A stretch of DNA of 9,804 nucleotides from Pontiella desulfatans (GCA_029287275.1 JARFRL010000299.1:1-9804), one strand, 5' to 3'. Positions 1 through 7,945 are shown, numbered from the stretch's first letter. A program made the numbers and translations. Notes: generated from the letters alone by a model not told the origin.

Positions 1-712
1 TCAGCTCGATCGCTTCGGTTTGTTGTATGCCGAGGACGGGATGATCGCGATGAAATTCCTCGAGGACGTCCTTTAGCGCGTTATAGGTGAAGTTGTCGGG
101 AAGGCGTTGGAGCACCCAGTCGGTGGTTTCGTTGCAGGCGCGCATTTCGTTGAGCTTGAGTTCGATGAGGTGGCGGTCGTATTCGGGATCCAGCTCGAGC
201 GTCGGCGTTTCGACATATCCGCTGACGGGGTCGAAGCTCAGCAGGTTGCCCTCGTCGAGAAGGCCGGCGCGGAACACGATCGACGAAATATGCCCTTCGC
301 CGGTCGCCCGCAGGCTAATAATGAAGCGCAGCGCGCCCTCTTTCAGCCCGCTTTGGTCCGGGTGCGGAACGATCGAGGGGTTGAACAGCGCCGCCGATTC
401 AATCGAATATTCCTTGGTGAAGTACGCGCCGATCAGCTCATGCTTGGTTTTACTCAGCAGCACGCCCTCCGGCAGATATTCGATGACCTCCTTCAGGTGG
501 CGCATGAAAATCCGCTCGATATCGCGGTGGCGCTCGCCGAAGTCGAGCATGAGCTCTTCCAGCAGGGCGGACGCGGTTTCTTCGGGAAGCGCGACGACGC
601 GTTGGATGACGCGCCGGATTCGTCCCTCGCCGCCCGGCAGGTGCGGGCGGGCGATGATCCGGCCGGGGTCGCCCAGGATTTTCACTCTCTTGCGTTTTAC
701 TTTCGGGGTCAT
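1..712 (-). CDS. Long-form GH130 glycoside phosphorylase/hydrolase, N-terminal 237 residues (C-terminus beyond window)
   Basis: The reading frame opens with ATG at 712 and stays open for 237 codons to the window edge, so the stop and the C-terminal part are missing. A Shine-Dalgarno AAGGAG sits about 6 nt before the ATG. Residues 21-105 form an N-terminal helical extension (HLPGGEGRIRRVI at 24-36, RHRDIERIF at 61-69) typical of the long GH130 proteins, which usually run to almost 500 residues. The first propeller blades follow, with ALFNPSIVPHPDQSGL at 108-123 and SLRATGEGHISSIVFR at 133-148. GH130 enzymes cleave beta-mannosides by phosphorolysis or hydrolysis. The catalytic Asp and the phosphate-binding residues that separate the two activities are probably past the edge, so the reaction cannot be chosen here. 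The ATG overlaps the stop of the GH100-like gene (ATGA), which suggests translational coupling. Family assignment is firm; the substrate is open. Confidence 0.88.
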   Translation of the reverse strand, partial: MTPKVKRKRVKILGDPGRIIARPHLPGGEGRIRRVIQRVVALPEETASALLEELMLDFGERHRDIERIFMRHLKEVIEYLPEGVLLSKTKHELIGAYFTKEYSIESAALFNPSIVPHPDQSGLKEGALRFIISLRATGEGHISSIVFRAGLLDEGNLLSFDPVSGYVETPTLELDPEYDRHLIELKLNEMRACNETTDWVLQRLPDNFTYNALKDVLEEFHRDHPVLGIQQTEAIEL

Positions 713-1899
713 GTCGTCTCCTTGTTCATCTCCGTTTTAGATCGCGCGCGGACCGCCTCGAAAAAGGGGGTCCGATTTTCCTCCACGCAGCGCGCGGCGT
801 AGAGATACATCGCCGCCGACCACGTCTGCCAGTCCTGCCCCGCCGGGTCGCCGTCCCGCGCGCGGTGCCACTCGTTGAAGCCCCACTCCACCGGCTCCGT
901 CCGTCGCCGGCGGACGAGCGCGGTCAGGGCCTCCAGCTTCCGGGCGGCGAGCTTGGGCCGACCGGCGGCCACGAGCGCGGCGACATAGAATCCGCAGACG
1001 AACGGCCAGACGCCGCCATTGTGATATTCGCCCGGCTGGTTGAACAGGGCGTCGCGCGGGTGCCAGTCCGGATCGCCGGGGCGCAGATATGGAAACAGGC
1101 ACGGCGGCAGCTCCACCGCGAGCTCCCCGTTGCCGCGCAAGATATCGCACTCCGACTCGATCCAGCGGACGAGCGCGGCCGCCCGCGAGGGCGCGGCGAT
1201 GCCGGAGAGGATGGCCAGGCTGTTGCCGAGCAGATCGAAGCGCTCGCTCCCGAGCACCTTGTAGGACCAAAGCGCGTAGTAGGGTTTGTGGCGAATGACG
1301 AGACCCTCGTGCACGTGCTTGTGCTGCACGCCGCTGGTGATGGTGAAACTCGTCATCGCCTTTCGCAGCGCGTCGGCCTGGCCGTCGAGTCCCAGCAGGC
1401 GCATGTAGGTGTACGCGACCGCGTTGACGTACAGCCCGTAGCCGAGCACCCATTGTTCGTCGCGCCAGTCGCTGGTCGGAAGCTGGGCGACAATGCCGTC
1501 GTCCGCGGGACTCTGATATTCCATCCACCGCGTCGCTTTAACGACGGCGGATTCCAGAAAGCCGGTCTCCCCGGTGGTCTCGCGGAACATCGCCACCGCC
1601 ATGAGAAACAGAGGCGTGGTGTCGCTCGCGCCGCGGTCGTCCGCGTCGTGAACCAACGAAGGGATATGCCCGAGCCGGCTTTGGTTTTCGGCCGCGACCA
1701 CCAGCGTCGCGCGCAGGGCGGACATGAGCGTTTCATCCCCGGTGCCCAGCATGCCGAGCGCCGCGATCATCAGGTCGCGGGTGTAGGGTTCCGGATAGCC
1801 CCATCCAGCCGTGCGCGGCAGGCCTTGATACGGCCCGCGGGCGTTGTGCCGCAGCACCTCGAGCGCGGCCGCCTTGGCTTCGTCGATTTCGTTTTTCAT
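709..1899 (-). CDS. GH100-like (alkaline/neutral invertase-type) glycosidase
   Basis: This 396-residue protein has no signal peptide and is probably cytoplasmic. It has the pattern of an (alpha/alpha)6-barrel glycosidase related to GH100: GYPEPYTRDLM at 34-44, GHIPSLVHDADDRGASDT at 77-94, TSDWRDEQW at 142-150, EYHNGGVWPF at 291-300 and DWQTWSAAMYLYA at 356-368. In GH100 invertases the catalytic acid is an Asp and the base a Glu. By motif position the counterparts here are D144 (TSDW) and E343 (FNEWH), with the HNGGxWP and QTW motifs also kept. GH100 enzymes split sucrose, but the neighbours (two GH130, three GT4) make another small glucoside or mannosyl-glycoside a fair alternative. It begins 1 nt after the stop of the upstream GT4 gene, with GGAGGTG about 8 nt before its ATG inside that gene's last codons. 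Fold and rough family are well supported; substrate is not. Confidence 0.8.
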   Translation of the reverse strand: MKNEIDEAKAAALEVLRHNARGPYQGLPRTAGWGYPEPYTRDLMIAALGMLGTGDETLMSALRATLVVAAENQSRLGHIPSLVHDADDRGASDTTPLFLMAVAMFRETTGETGFLESAVVKATRWMEYQSPADDGIVAQLPTSDWRDEQWVLGYGLYVNAVAYTYMRLLGLDGQADALRKAMTSFTITSGVQHKHVHEGLVIRHKPYYALWSYKVLGSERFDLLGNSLAILSGIAAPSRAAALVRWIESECDILRGNGELAVELPPCLFPYLRPGDPDWHPRDALFNQPGEYHNGGVWPFVCGFYVAALVAAGRPKLAARKLEALTALVRRRRTEPVEWGFNEWHRARDGDPAGQDWQTWSAAMYLYAARCVEENRTPFFEAVRARSKTEMNKETT

Positions 1900-1900
1900 G

Positions 1901-3043
1901 TCACGCCACCTCCAAATACCGGGCCGCGATGTCGATGAATTTTCGGGCGACGACGCGGTAGTCGAAGCGTTCCACCACGCGCGCGCGCCCCGCCGAGCCC
2001 ATGCGCTCGCGCAGGTCTTTGTCCTCCATCAGCCGCAGGAGATAGTCGGCGATGTCGTGCACGCTGGCGCGGAAGTCGACGGTCCGCGGGTGCTCGAACA
2101 CGAAGCGGTGGTTTTCCGCGTAGCCGGACTCCGCGCCCAGCATGGTTTCCCGCAGGTGGATCTCTTGGGCCACCTCGGCCAGGAACGCCGTTTCGCCGTG
2201 CACCATGGTGTCAAGCAACCCCATGGCGTTGATGCCCAGCACCGGCTTGCCGCACGCGTTGGCCTCGACTTGGAGCATGCCGAAGCCTTCCAAGCGCGAG
2301 GGGGCGGCGTATATGTCGCAGGCCGCGATCAGGTAGGGCATGAAGTCGCGCGAGGTCACACTGGTCGCGTAGATCACGTTCTTGTCGATCCCCAGCTGAG
2401 AGGCCAGCTGGAGGTCCGCGATGTTCTGCCGCTGGGTCCGCGGCTGGGGCCAGACCTTGCAGACATATTTCCAGTCGGGCGCGCGCTGGTCGATGAGCGC
2501 CAGCGCCTCCATCACTTCCCGCGCGCCCTTCGAAGCGGCGTCGCCGCCGACCGTAAGGATCATGATCTGATCGGGGGCGATCCCGAGCGATTCGCGTACC
2601 GCCGCCACTTTGGGGTCGCTCCGGTCGCGCGGAATGAACGCGTCGGTATCGCAGCCCACGGGCAGGACCTGGATGTTCTTTCCCTTCAGACCGTCGCGCG
2701 TGTAGACCTTCTTCACCCAGCGGGAGGTCACCAGCACGAGCGGCAGCGCGTCCAGCACCTCGCGGTAGTTGGCCATATAGCCGTCCGCGACCAGCCACGG
2801 CACACACCGCGCCCCATACCGCCGCGGATGCAAAACGAGGTCCGGCGTGTGGCCCCAATAGCCGATGCCGACCACGACGTCCGGCTCGAACCAACGGTAG
2901 TACCACTCCTTTTCCTGGGCCGACTCGAAATGCGTTGAACACACCTCCACACCGAGTTCCTCGAGCCCTCGATGCAACAGCGCGCCCTGCGTCGCCAAAC
3001 CGGCGGGCGATGGCGGATAATCATAGAGCAGTAGCGCTTTCAT
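1901..3043 (-). CDS. GT4-type glycosyltransferase (third GT of the operon)
   Basis: The 380-residue protein has the two-Rossmann-domain layout of GT-B transferases. The N-terminal acceptor domain starts MKALLLYDYPPSPAGLATQG, with the usual glycine-containing loop. The C-terminal nucleotide-sugar domain contains LTVGGDAASKGARE (about 163-176) and the EX7E motif of GT4 retaining enzymes as E252 and E260 in SRLEGFGMLQVEANACGKP. Such enzymes move a sugar from a nucleotide donor to an acceptor with retention of configuration. No membrane segment is visible, so it is cytosolic or peripheral. The ATG overlaps the PIG-L stop in an ATGA junction and has GGGAGGG upstream. Donor and acceptor cannot be read from the sequence. 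The linked mannoside-active enzymes make GDP-mannose a plausible donor, which is inference. Confidence 0.9.
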   Translation of the reverse strand: MKALLLYDYPPSPAGLATQGALLHRGLEELGVEVCSTHFESAQEKEWYYRWFEPDVVVGIGYWGHTPDLVLHPRRYGARCVPWLVADGYMANYREVLDALPLVLVTSRWVKKVYTRDGLKGKNIQVLPVGCDTDAFIPRDRSDPKVAAVRESLGIAPDQIMILTVGGDAASKGAREVMEALALIDQRAPDWKYVCKVWPQPRTQRQNIADLQLASQLGIDKNVIYATSVTSRDFMPYLIAACDIYAAPSRLEGFGMLQVEANACGKPVLGINAMGLLDTMVHGETAFLAEVAQEIHLRETMLGAESGYAENHRFVFEHPRTVDFRASVHDIADYLLRLMEDKDLRERMGSAGRARVVERFDYRVVARKFIDIAARYLEVA

Positions 3044-3648
3044 GCTCGTCCCTCCCTAGTTGGCCGCGACCGCCAGAAGGCTTCCGCGCGCGGCGCGGCG
3101 TTCGCTTCGAAACCATCCGGAGCGAACCCATAGACCTCGGTCACCAGGTGGCGCTTGCGCTCTTGGATTTCCGGCGGAAGCTCATGAACAACATCCGCCC
3201 CCGCGATAGGCTGGGCGTCGCGGTAGGCGAAGGCCCAGAGCGCGCGGCCGCGAAGCGCGCCGACGTCCCACAGCGCGAGCACGGCCGCGCCCACCTCTTC
3301 GTGGCGGCGATGCCGCGTGTATTCCCCGGCGATGCCGTGCGTCAAAATCAAATCCGCGTAGCTGTCGCCCACGAGGGCGCGCGCCGCGTCCATCACAACA
3401 GCGCGGGAAAGCGGGGTCTGCTCCGGGCCGTCGTCGAGATCGCCCAAAACGCCGGACGCGCCGAGATACTCCAGCACGGCTCGAAACCTGGGCGCGCGGT
3501 CGGGATCGGCTCGGCGACAGAGGGCCGCGACGGTCCAACGGGTTTCGGGATGCAGCAGCATGGTGCCGCCCGCCCATAGGATTTCGTCGTCGGGATGCGC
3601 CACGACGATCAGAGCGGATTCGTAGGGCCAGTTTGGATCGGGTTTCAT
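3040..3648 (-). CDS. PIG-L/LmbE family metal-dependent deacetylase
   Basis: The 202-residue protein begins its domain with VVAHPDDEILWAGGTM (15-30), the signature of PIG-L deacetylases. H18 and D21 are the expected zinc ligands and D20 the expected catalytic base. THG at 103-105 and GEYTRHRRHEEVG at 108-120 supply the third ligand region (H116). The family removes N-acetyl groups from GlcNAc-type sugars, as in GlcNAc-phosphatidylinositol, mycothiol and bacillithiol precursors. It lies between a GH130 and a GT4 gene with a 1-nt gap upstream (TGA-A-ATG) and an ATGA overlap downstream, so it belongs to the same transcript. Its ribosome site (GAGAGG about 10 nt upstream) is weaker than those of the neighbours, so it may rely on re-initiation. 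A GT4 next to a PIG-L deacetylase resembles the MshA/MshB and BshA/BshB pairs, but nothing here proves a thiol pathway. Confidence 0.9.
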   Translation of the reverse strand: MKPDPNWPYESALIVVAHPDDEILWAGGTMLLHPETRWTVAALCRRADPDRAPRFRAVLEYLGASGVLGDLDDGPEQTPLSRAVVMDAARALVGDSYADLILTHGIAGEYTRHRRHEEVGAAVLALWDVGALRGRALWAFAYRDAQPIAGADVVHELPPEIQERKRHLVTEVYGFAPDGFEANAAPRAEAFWRSRPTREGRA

Positions 3649-3649
3649 T

Positions 3650-4591
3650 TCAACAGGCCTCTCGGCGGTCGGTCAGACATAGCCGCGCGAGGTCGTCGAG
3701 CACCGCCGTTCCCGCGCACATGACGGAGTCCGCGCCGCCCCAATAGAGCTTAACCGTGCCGTCGTCCTCCGGCACCGCGCCGCAGGTGAAGACCACGTTC
3801 GGCACGTAGCCGCAAACCTCCCACGGGTCTTCCGGTTGCAGGATCCAGCGGTCGGCCACCCCGAGCACCTTGGCCGGATCGGCCAGATCGTGCAGCGCCA
3901 CGCCGAGGCGGTAAACCGCGCCGGCCATGGTTTGGAAGACGCCGTGATAGATGTTCAGCCAACCCGAATCGGTCCGGATGGGCGGCGCCCCGGGGCCAAC
4001 CTTCATTTCGTCCCAGTGATACGGCTCCGGCTTGATGAGCATGCGGGAATCGCCCCAGTGGATCAGGTCGGGCGAATAGGAGATCCAGATCGACCACGGA
4101 GTGATTTCCGAATGCGGCCGGTCCAACCGCGCGTATCGGCCGTCGATCTTTTCCGGGAAGATGACGACGTTGCGCAGGTCGGCCTGCGTGATCAGCGCCA
4201 CGCGTTCCACGCGGACGAAATCGCTGGTGCGGGCGAGCGCCACCCGAACGCCATGCCGCGAATAGGCGCTGTAGGTCAGCAGGTATTCGCCCTCGAACGG
4301 CGTGACGCGGAGATCCTCCACCCCGAAGGCTTCGTATTCCGCGAAAACCCCCTCGGCCGCGGGCGTGAGGAACGGCTGGGGATCGACCTTGAAGTCGAAC
4401 CCGTCCTTGCTCTCGGCCTTGCCGATGATCGACCGTCCGTTTGGGGTGTGCGAGCGGAACAACATGACATAGCGGTCGCCGTGTTTAACCACGCCGGCGT
4501 TGTGTACCGTGCCGACGGGATACGGGACGTCGTCCCGCGTCAGAATCGGATTCTTTTTATGCCGCCGAACCAGCGGTTGGTTGGGTTTCAT
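3650..4591 (-). CDS. Short-form GH130 beta-mannoside phosphorylase (or hydrolase)
   Basis: This complete 313-residue protein matches the usual size of a single GH130 five-bladed propeller. It starts RRHKKNPIL near residue 9, as family members do. The proposed general acid is D93 in GVEDLRVTP. Other family blocks are NVVIFPEKIDGRYARLDRP (141-159), KVGPGAPPIRTDSGWLNIYHGV (197-218) and the last-blade motif YWGGAD (283-288). R158 and H216 in the LDRP and IYHGV blocks correspond to positions that bind phosphate in GH130 phosphorylases, so phosphorolysis giving mannose-1-phosphate is favoured over hydrolysis. This is a motif-level judgement. There is no signal peptide, so the enzyme is cytosolic. 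It starts inside the upstream GT4 gene (35-nt overlap) and carries its own strong ribosome site. Chain-length and linkage specificity (beta-1,2 or beta-1,4) cannot be decided here. Confidence 0.9.
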   Translation of the reverse strand: MKPNQPLVRRHKKNPILTRDDVPYPVGTVHNAGVVKHGDRYVMLFRSHTPNGRSIIGKAESKDGFDFKVDPQPFLTPAAEGVFAEYEAFGVEDLRVTPFEGEYLLTYSAYSRHGVRVALARTSDFVRVERVALITQADLRNVVIFPEKIDGRYARLDRPHSEITPWSIWISYSPDLIHWGDSRMLIKPEPYHWDEMKVGPGAPPIRTDSGWLNIYHGVFQTMAGAVYRLGVALHDLADPAKVLGVADRWILQPEDPWEVCGYVPNVVFTCGAVPEDDGTVKLYWGGADSVMCAGTAVLDDLARLCLTDRREAC

Positions 4592-5645
4592 TCCTCACCT
4601 CCGTTTTCTCCTCGGTTTTCGGAACGCCGACCGGGGGGAATTTTAGAATTTCGCGATAGGCCTCGATATACTGATCGACCATCCGGTCCGCGGTGAAACG
4701 CGCCTCGGCCGTTTGGCGGCACCGCGCCCGGTCGACCGCGCTTATCTCCGAAACGCAATTGATCGCCTCGGCGCGGGTGTTCACTAAAAATCCGTCCACG
4801 CCATGCTCGATCAGTTCCGGCATGCTTCCGCGGTGGTACGCGATCGTCGGGGTGCCGCAGGCCATGGCCTCGATCACCGTCAGCCCGAACGGTTCGTTGA
4901 ATTGAATGGGATGCAACAACGCCTTCGCTTTGCCCAGGAGTTGGTCGCGCCGCGTTGGCCCGACGCTTCCGACATAGGTCACGCGCGAACCATCCAGGTG
5001 GGGCTCGATGTGGTTCCGATAATAGTCCGCGTCTTGAATGATACCCGCCATGATCAGCCGCTTGTCGCAGGCGCGGGCGATTTCGATCGCCTCCCTGGCG
5101 CCTTTGTCCGGGTGGATTCTGCCCAGGAACAACAGATAGTCGTCCGCGCGGCGTTGAAAATGAAACCGCGCCAAATCGATGCCGTGATGGATGGTTCGGA
5201 TATAGTCCAACTCGGCGGCGCGGTCGGCGGCGCTGATGGAAACATACGCGACCCGCGCGTTGTATTTTTGATAGACCGGCAAAATGCCCGGCGAGGAAAA
5301 GCCGTGGATCGTCGTGACGATCGGGGTGGAAACCAGCCCCGCGTAACTCAACGGCAGGAAGTCGAAGTGGTTGTGGATCAGATCAAACTCGTCCGCGTGT
5401 TCAAACACCTCCGAAATATGCAGACACTCCCAGACCTTGGCGTTCATGCCGGGGTCCTCCTCGTAGCCGCGCGCGCGGACCGACCGCAACTCCGCGCGGG
5501 TTTCCGAATCGCCGGTGGCGTAGAGCGCGACGTCGAAGCCGCGGGCGACCAACCCTTCGGTTAAAAGCGAGACGACGTTTTCCCACGGGCCGTAGTGGCG
5601 CGGGGGCGTTCGCCAAGCGATTGGCGAGAGCATCGCGACGCGCAT
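4557..5645 (-). CDS. GT4-type glycosyltransferase (second GT of the operon)
   Basis: The 362-residue protein is a typical GT-B retaining transferase. It starts MRVAMLSPIAWRTPPRHYGP with the acceptor-side glycine/proline loop. IHNHFDFLPL (90-99), TTIHGFSSPG (111-120) and TIHHGIDLARF (151-161) are standard GT4 blocks. FLGRIHPDKGAREAIEIA (173-190) holds the basic residues expected near the donor diphosphate (R176, K181). E251 and E259 in NEPFGLTVIEAMACGTP form the EX7E motif. The ATG follows AAGGAGGT at 5-6 nt spacing and lies 11 nt after the upstream stop. The C-terminal tail (about 340-362) is rich in Glu, Thr and Ala, looks disordered, and is the part that overlaps the next gene. It resembles predicted mannosyl/glucosyl transferases found beside GH130 genes. 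Donor and acceptor are unknown. Confidence 0.92.
   Translation of the reverse strand: MRVAMLSPIAWRTPPRHYGPWENVVSLLTEGLVARGFDVALYATGDSETRAELRSVRARGYEEDPGMNAKVWECLHISEVFEHADEFDLIHNHFDFLPLSYAGLVSTPIVTTIHGFSSPGILPVYQKYNARVAYVSISAADRAAELDYIRTIHHGIDLARFHFQRRADDYLLFLGRIHPDKGAREAIEIARACDKRLIMAGIIQDADYYRNHIEPHLDGSRVTYVGSVGPTRRDQLLGKAKALLHPIQFNEPFGLTVIEAMACGTPTIAYHRGSMPELIEHGVDGFLVNTRAEAINCVSEISAVDRARCRQTAEARFTADRMVDQYIEAYREILKFPPVGVPKTEEKTEVRNETQPTAGSAA
4593..4602 (-). promoter_or_regulatory. Ribosome binding site of the short GH130 gene, inside the upstream GT4 gene
   Basis: Read on the minus strand, the bases before the ATG at 4591 are GGAGGTGAGGA. There is a full GGAGG 6 nt away and a second GAGG almost touching the start. 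The site lies within the last codons of the second GT4 gene and supports this start despite the 35-nt gene overlap. Confidence 0.75.
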
Positions 5646-5656
5646 GGCAACCTCCT

Positions 5657-7945
5657 TCAGGTCGCGCGGCCGTCCTGAATGGTGTTTTCAGCCAGCCGCA
5701 GTTCGAGCAAGGTTTGGATGAAAGCGAGGGTGGACTCGGCCCCTTGGTTTTCGTTGGGCCGGTCGGGGTGGAGGCCGTCGCGGCATCCGCCCGTGGTTGG
5801 ATCGTAAAGCGGGATGTTCAAATCGTTGCGGCCAAGGAACCATTCAAAGGTCCGCCGCGCCTCCCGCAGCCAGTATTCATCGTCGGTGCAGCGATAGGCT
5901 TCGAGACAGGCGGAGGCCATGGTTTGCGCCTCCACCGGCTGCTGGTCGAAGCGGGCGCGTTCGCCGCCGCGCGGATAAAACCCGTTGCAACCAATCGGGA
6001 TGAAGTGGGTTCCGGGCGGATCCGTCCGTTGCAGCTCGACCAGCCAATGAAGCGAGTCCATCCCCACCTCGGTCATCTCGCCGTTCGGAATCCATTTTCC
6101 GCACATCAGCATGGCGTGCGGCAGCACGCCATTGCAATAGGTCAGCTCCGACTCGTACCAGCGCCACTCGTCCGAATGGGTCGATTGATACAAAGCCAGC
6201 AGGCGTTCCGCGAGTTCATCGCGGACTTGGTTGACGAGCCGGTCGCCTTCGAAGCGCCGCAGATATTCGTGAATGCCGAACAGGGAAAACGCCCAGGCCC
6301 GCGGATGGGGAACGTCGAGTATGGCCGGCAACGCCTGCTCGAAGAGCCCGCTGGCGATCCCGCGCAGCGACGGCGTCTCGGATCGGCCCAGCACGGTTCC
6401 CAAGGCCCAGAGGGCGCGGCCATGGCTGTCGGCCGAGCCCGTCTCTTCCGTCCAGATTCGCTGGTAGTTCATGAAGTTGCGGAAACGACCGGTTTGCTGG
6501 TTGAAGGCGTAGGAGATGAAGGCGATGTAGCGCGAGGCCAGATCCAGCGATTGGCTGTCGCTCAACTCCAGCTTGGCCGCGAGGATGCTCACGATCAGGG
6601 CGCGGGCGTTGTCGTCGATGCTATATCCTTCGGCATAGTTTGGCACAATGTGTTTCGCGTGCTGGATCATGCCGGTTCCATCGGTTAAACGATGCAGGTG
6701 ATCCAGCTTGAGGGCGGGCAGATCGGTCGGCCGTTGGTCGAGCGATTTGACCGCGAACCCGGTCGGGACGAAACGCCGCGGCTCGGTCCGGGCGCGCTCG
6801 AAGCATTCCATGTATCGCTCGGCCACCTTCGGCCAGATCATGTCGCGCCCGAACAGATAGGCGCGCTTGCGCATGGCGTGGCGCTTGGATTCGTGCTCGA
6901 GCAAATCGAGCACCTGTTCGGCCAGCGCGTCGGCGTCGTGGAACGGGAACAACGCGCCGCGCCCGTCGGCCAAAAGCTCCTCGGCGTACCAGTACGGCGT
7001 GGAAACAACCGCCTTGCCCGCGCCGACCGTGTAGGCCAGCGTGCCGGACGTGATTTGCGCCGCGTTGAGGTAAGGCGTGATGTACAGATCCGCGGCGCTG
7101 ATGAATTCAATCAATTGCTCCAGCGAAACGAAACTGTTGTGGAAAATCACGTTGCCCGCCACGTCCAGCTTCTGCGCGAGCCGCTGCAGCGAGAGCCGAT
7201 AGGATTCGCCCTCCTGAAGCAGCACCTGCGGATGGGTGGCGCCAATGATCATGTAGACCACGTCGGGGTGTCGCTCAATGATCGCGGGCAACGCCGAAAT
7301 CACCGTCTCGATCCCCTTGTTGGCCGAGAGCAATCCAAAACTCAACAGCACCATCTTCCCTTCCACTCCGAAAAGGTCTTTGTGGAAGTTCGGATCGACG
7401 AACGCGACGTCCGGCACGCCATGCGGAATGAAATCGATCTTCTCCCGCGGCACGCCGTAGACCGCGGTCAAAAGATCTTCGCCGCGGCGGCTCATCACGA
7501 TCAATCGGTCCGACAAGGCCGCCACTTCTTCGAGCACCCTGCGTTGTTCCGGCAGCGGTTCCTCGAGAATGGTGTGCAGCGTCGTCACGATCGGCATGCG
7601 CAGCTCGCGCGCCAACGCCAGAATATGACTGCCCGCCGGCCCGCCATAAATCCCGTATTCATGTTGAAGACAAACCACGTCGACGCTGTTGATGTTCAAA
7701 AAGTCGGCGGCGCGGCGATAGGACTCGATATCCTTTTCCACCAACTCAAACCGAACGCGGCGCGGATAGGTGTAGCCGGCCTCGGTGTCGTTGACGGGGA
7801 GCGCGAGGCACGTGGCGGCGGGATACGCGGCCGCGACCGCTTCACATAAATCGGTGGTGAACGTCGCGATTCCGCACTGCCTCGGCAGGTAGTTGCCCAC
7901 GAAGGCGATTCGATCGCGCGTTGAGTTGGTTGAAATTTCGTTCAT
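5657..7945 (-). CDS. Two-domain protein: GT4-like glycosyltransferase fused to a six-hairpin (alpha/alpha barrel) domain; first gene of the operon
   Basis: The 762-residue protein starts at the ATG at 7945. A GTG two codons earlier (7951) is in frame but would overlap the ribosome site. Residues below count from that GTG. The N-terminal half (about 13-395) is GT-B: IAFVGNYLPRQCGIATFTTDL (15-35), LQHEYGIYGGPAGSHI (95-110), IPHGVPD (175-181), LSFGLLSANKGIETV (203-217). Where GT4 enzymes have EX7E, this protein reads YLNAAQITSGTLAYTVGAGK (294-313), so both glutamates appear replaced. The C-terminal half (about 415-755) has barrel-like helical blocks: YSIDDNARALIV (443-454), SADSHGRALWALG (506-518), NGFYPRGGERARFDQQPVEAQ (656-676), RPNENQGAEST (731-741). 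It may trim, bind or modify the product. It likely acts first in the pathway, as it leads the operon. Fold assignment is good; activity of either half is unproven. Confidence 0.87.
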   Translation of the reverse strand: MNEISTNSTRDRIAFVGNYLPRQCGIATFTTDLCEAVAAAYPAATCLALPVNDTEAGYTYPRRVRFELVEKDIESYRRAADFLNINSVDVVCLQHEYGIYGGPAGSHILALARELRMPIVTTLHTILEEPLPEQRRVLEEVAALSDRLIVMSRRGEDLLTAVYGVPREKIDFIPHGVPDVAFVDPNFHKDLFGVEGKMVLLSFGLLSANKGIETVISALPAIIERHPDVVYMIIGATHPQVLLQEGESYRLSLQRLAQKLDVAGNVIFHNSFVSLEQLIEFISAADLYITPYLNAAQITSGTLAYTVGAGKAVVSTPYWYAEELLADGRGALFPFHDADALAEQVLDLLEHESKRHAMRKRAYLFGRDMIWPKVAERYMECFERARTEPRRFVPTGFAVKSLDQRPTDLPALKLDHLHRLTDGTGMIQHAKHIVPNYAEGYSIDDNARALIVSILAAKLELSDSQSLDLASRYIAFISYAFNQQTGRFRNFMNYQRIWTEETGSADSHGRALWALGTVLGRSETPSLRGIASGLFEQALPAILDVPHPRAWAFSLFGIHEYLRRFEGDRLVNQVRDELAERLLALYQSTHSDEWRWYESELTYCNGVLPHAMLMCGKWIPNGEMTEVGMDSLHWLVELQRTDPPGTHFIPIGCNGFYPRGGERARFDQQPVEAQTMASACLEAYRCTDDEYWLREARRTFEWFLGRNDLNIPLYDPTTGGCRDGLHPDRPNENQGAESTLAFIQTLLELRLAENTIQDGRAT

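Noticed and set aside
107..802. Long open frame on the plus strand opposite the long-form GH130 and GH100-like genes (also 865-1938 and 1844-2938).
   Set aside because: These frames run antisense to genes with clear family motifs and show no recognisable domains. Their compositions are Arg/Ala/Val/His-rich, as expected from the complement of GC-rich coding DNA.
3836..4696. Plus-strand open frames opposite the short GH130, GT4 and GT4-fusion genes (also 5621-6688 and 6692-7849).
   Set aside because: Each is a shadow of a gene whose motifs are intact on the minus strand. None has a convincing ribosome site or family motif.
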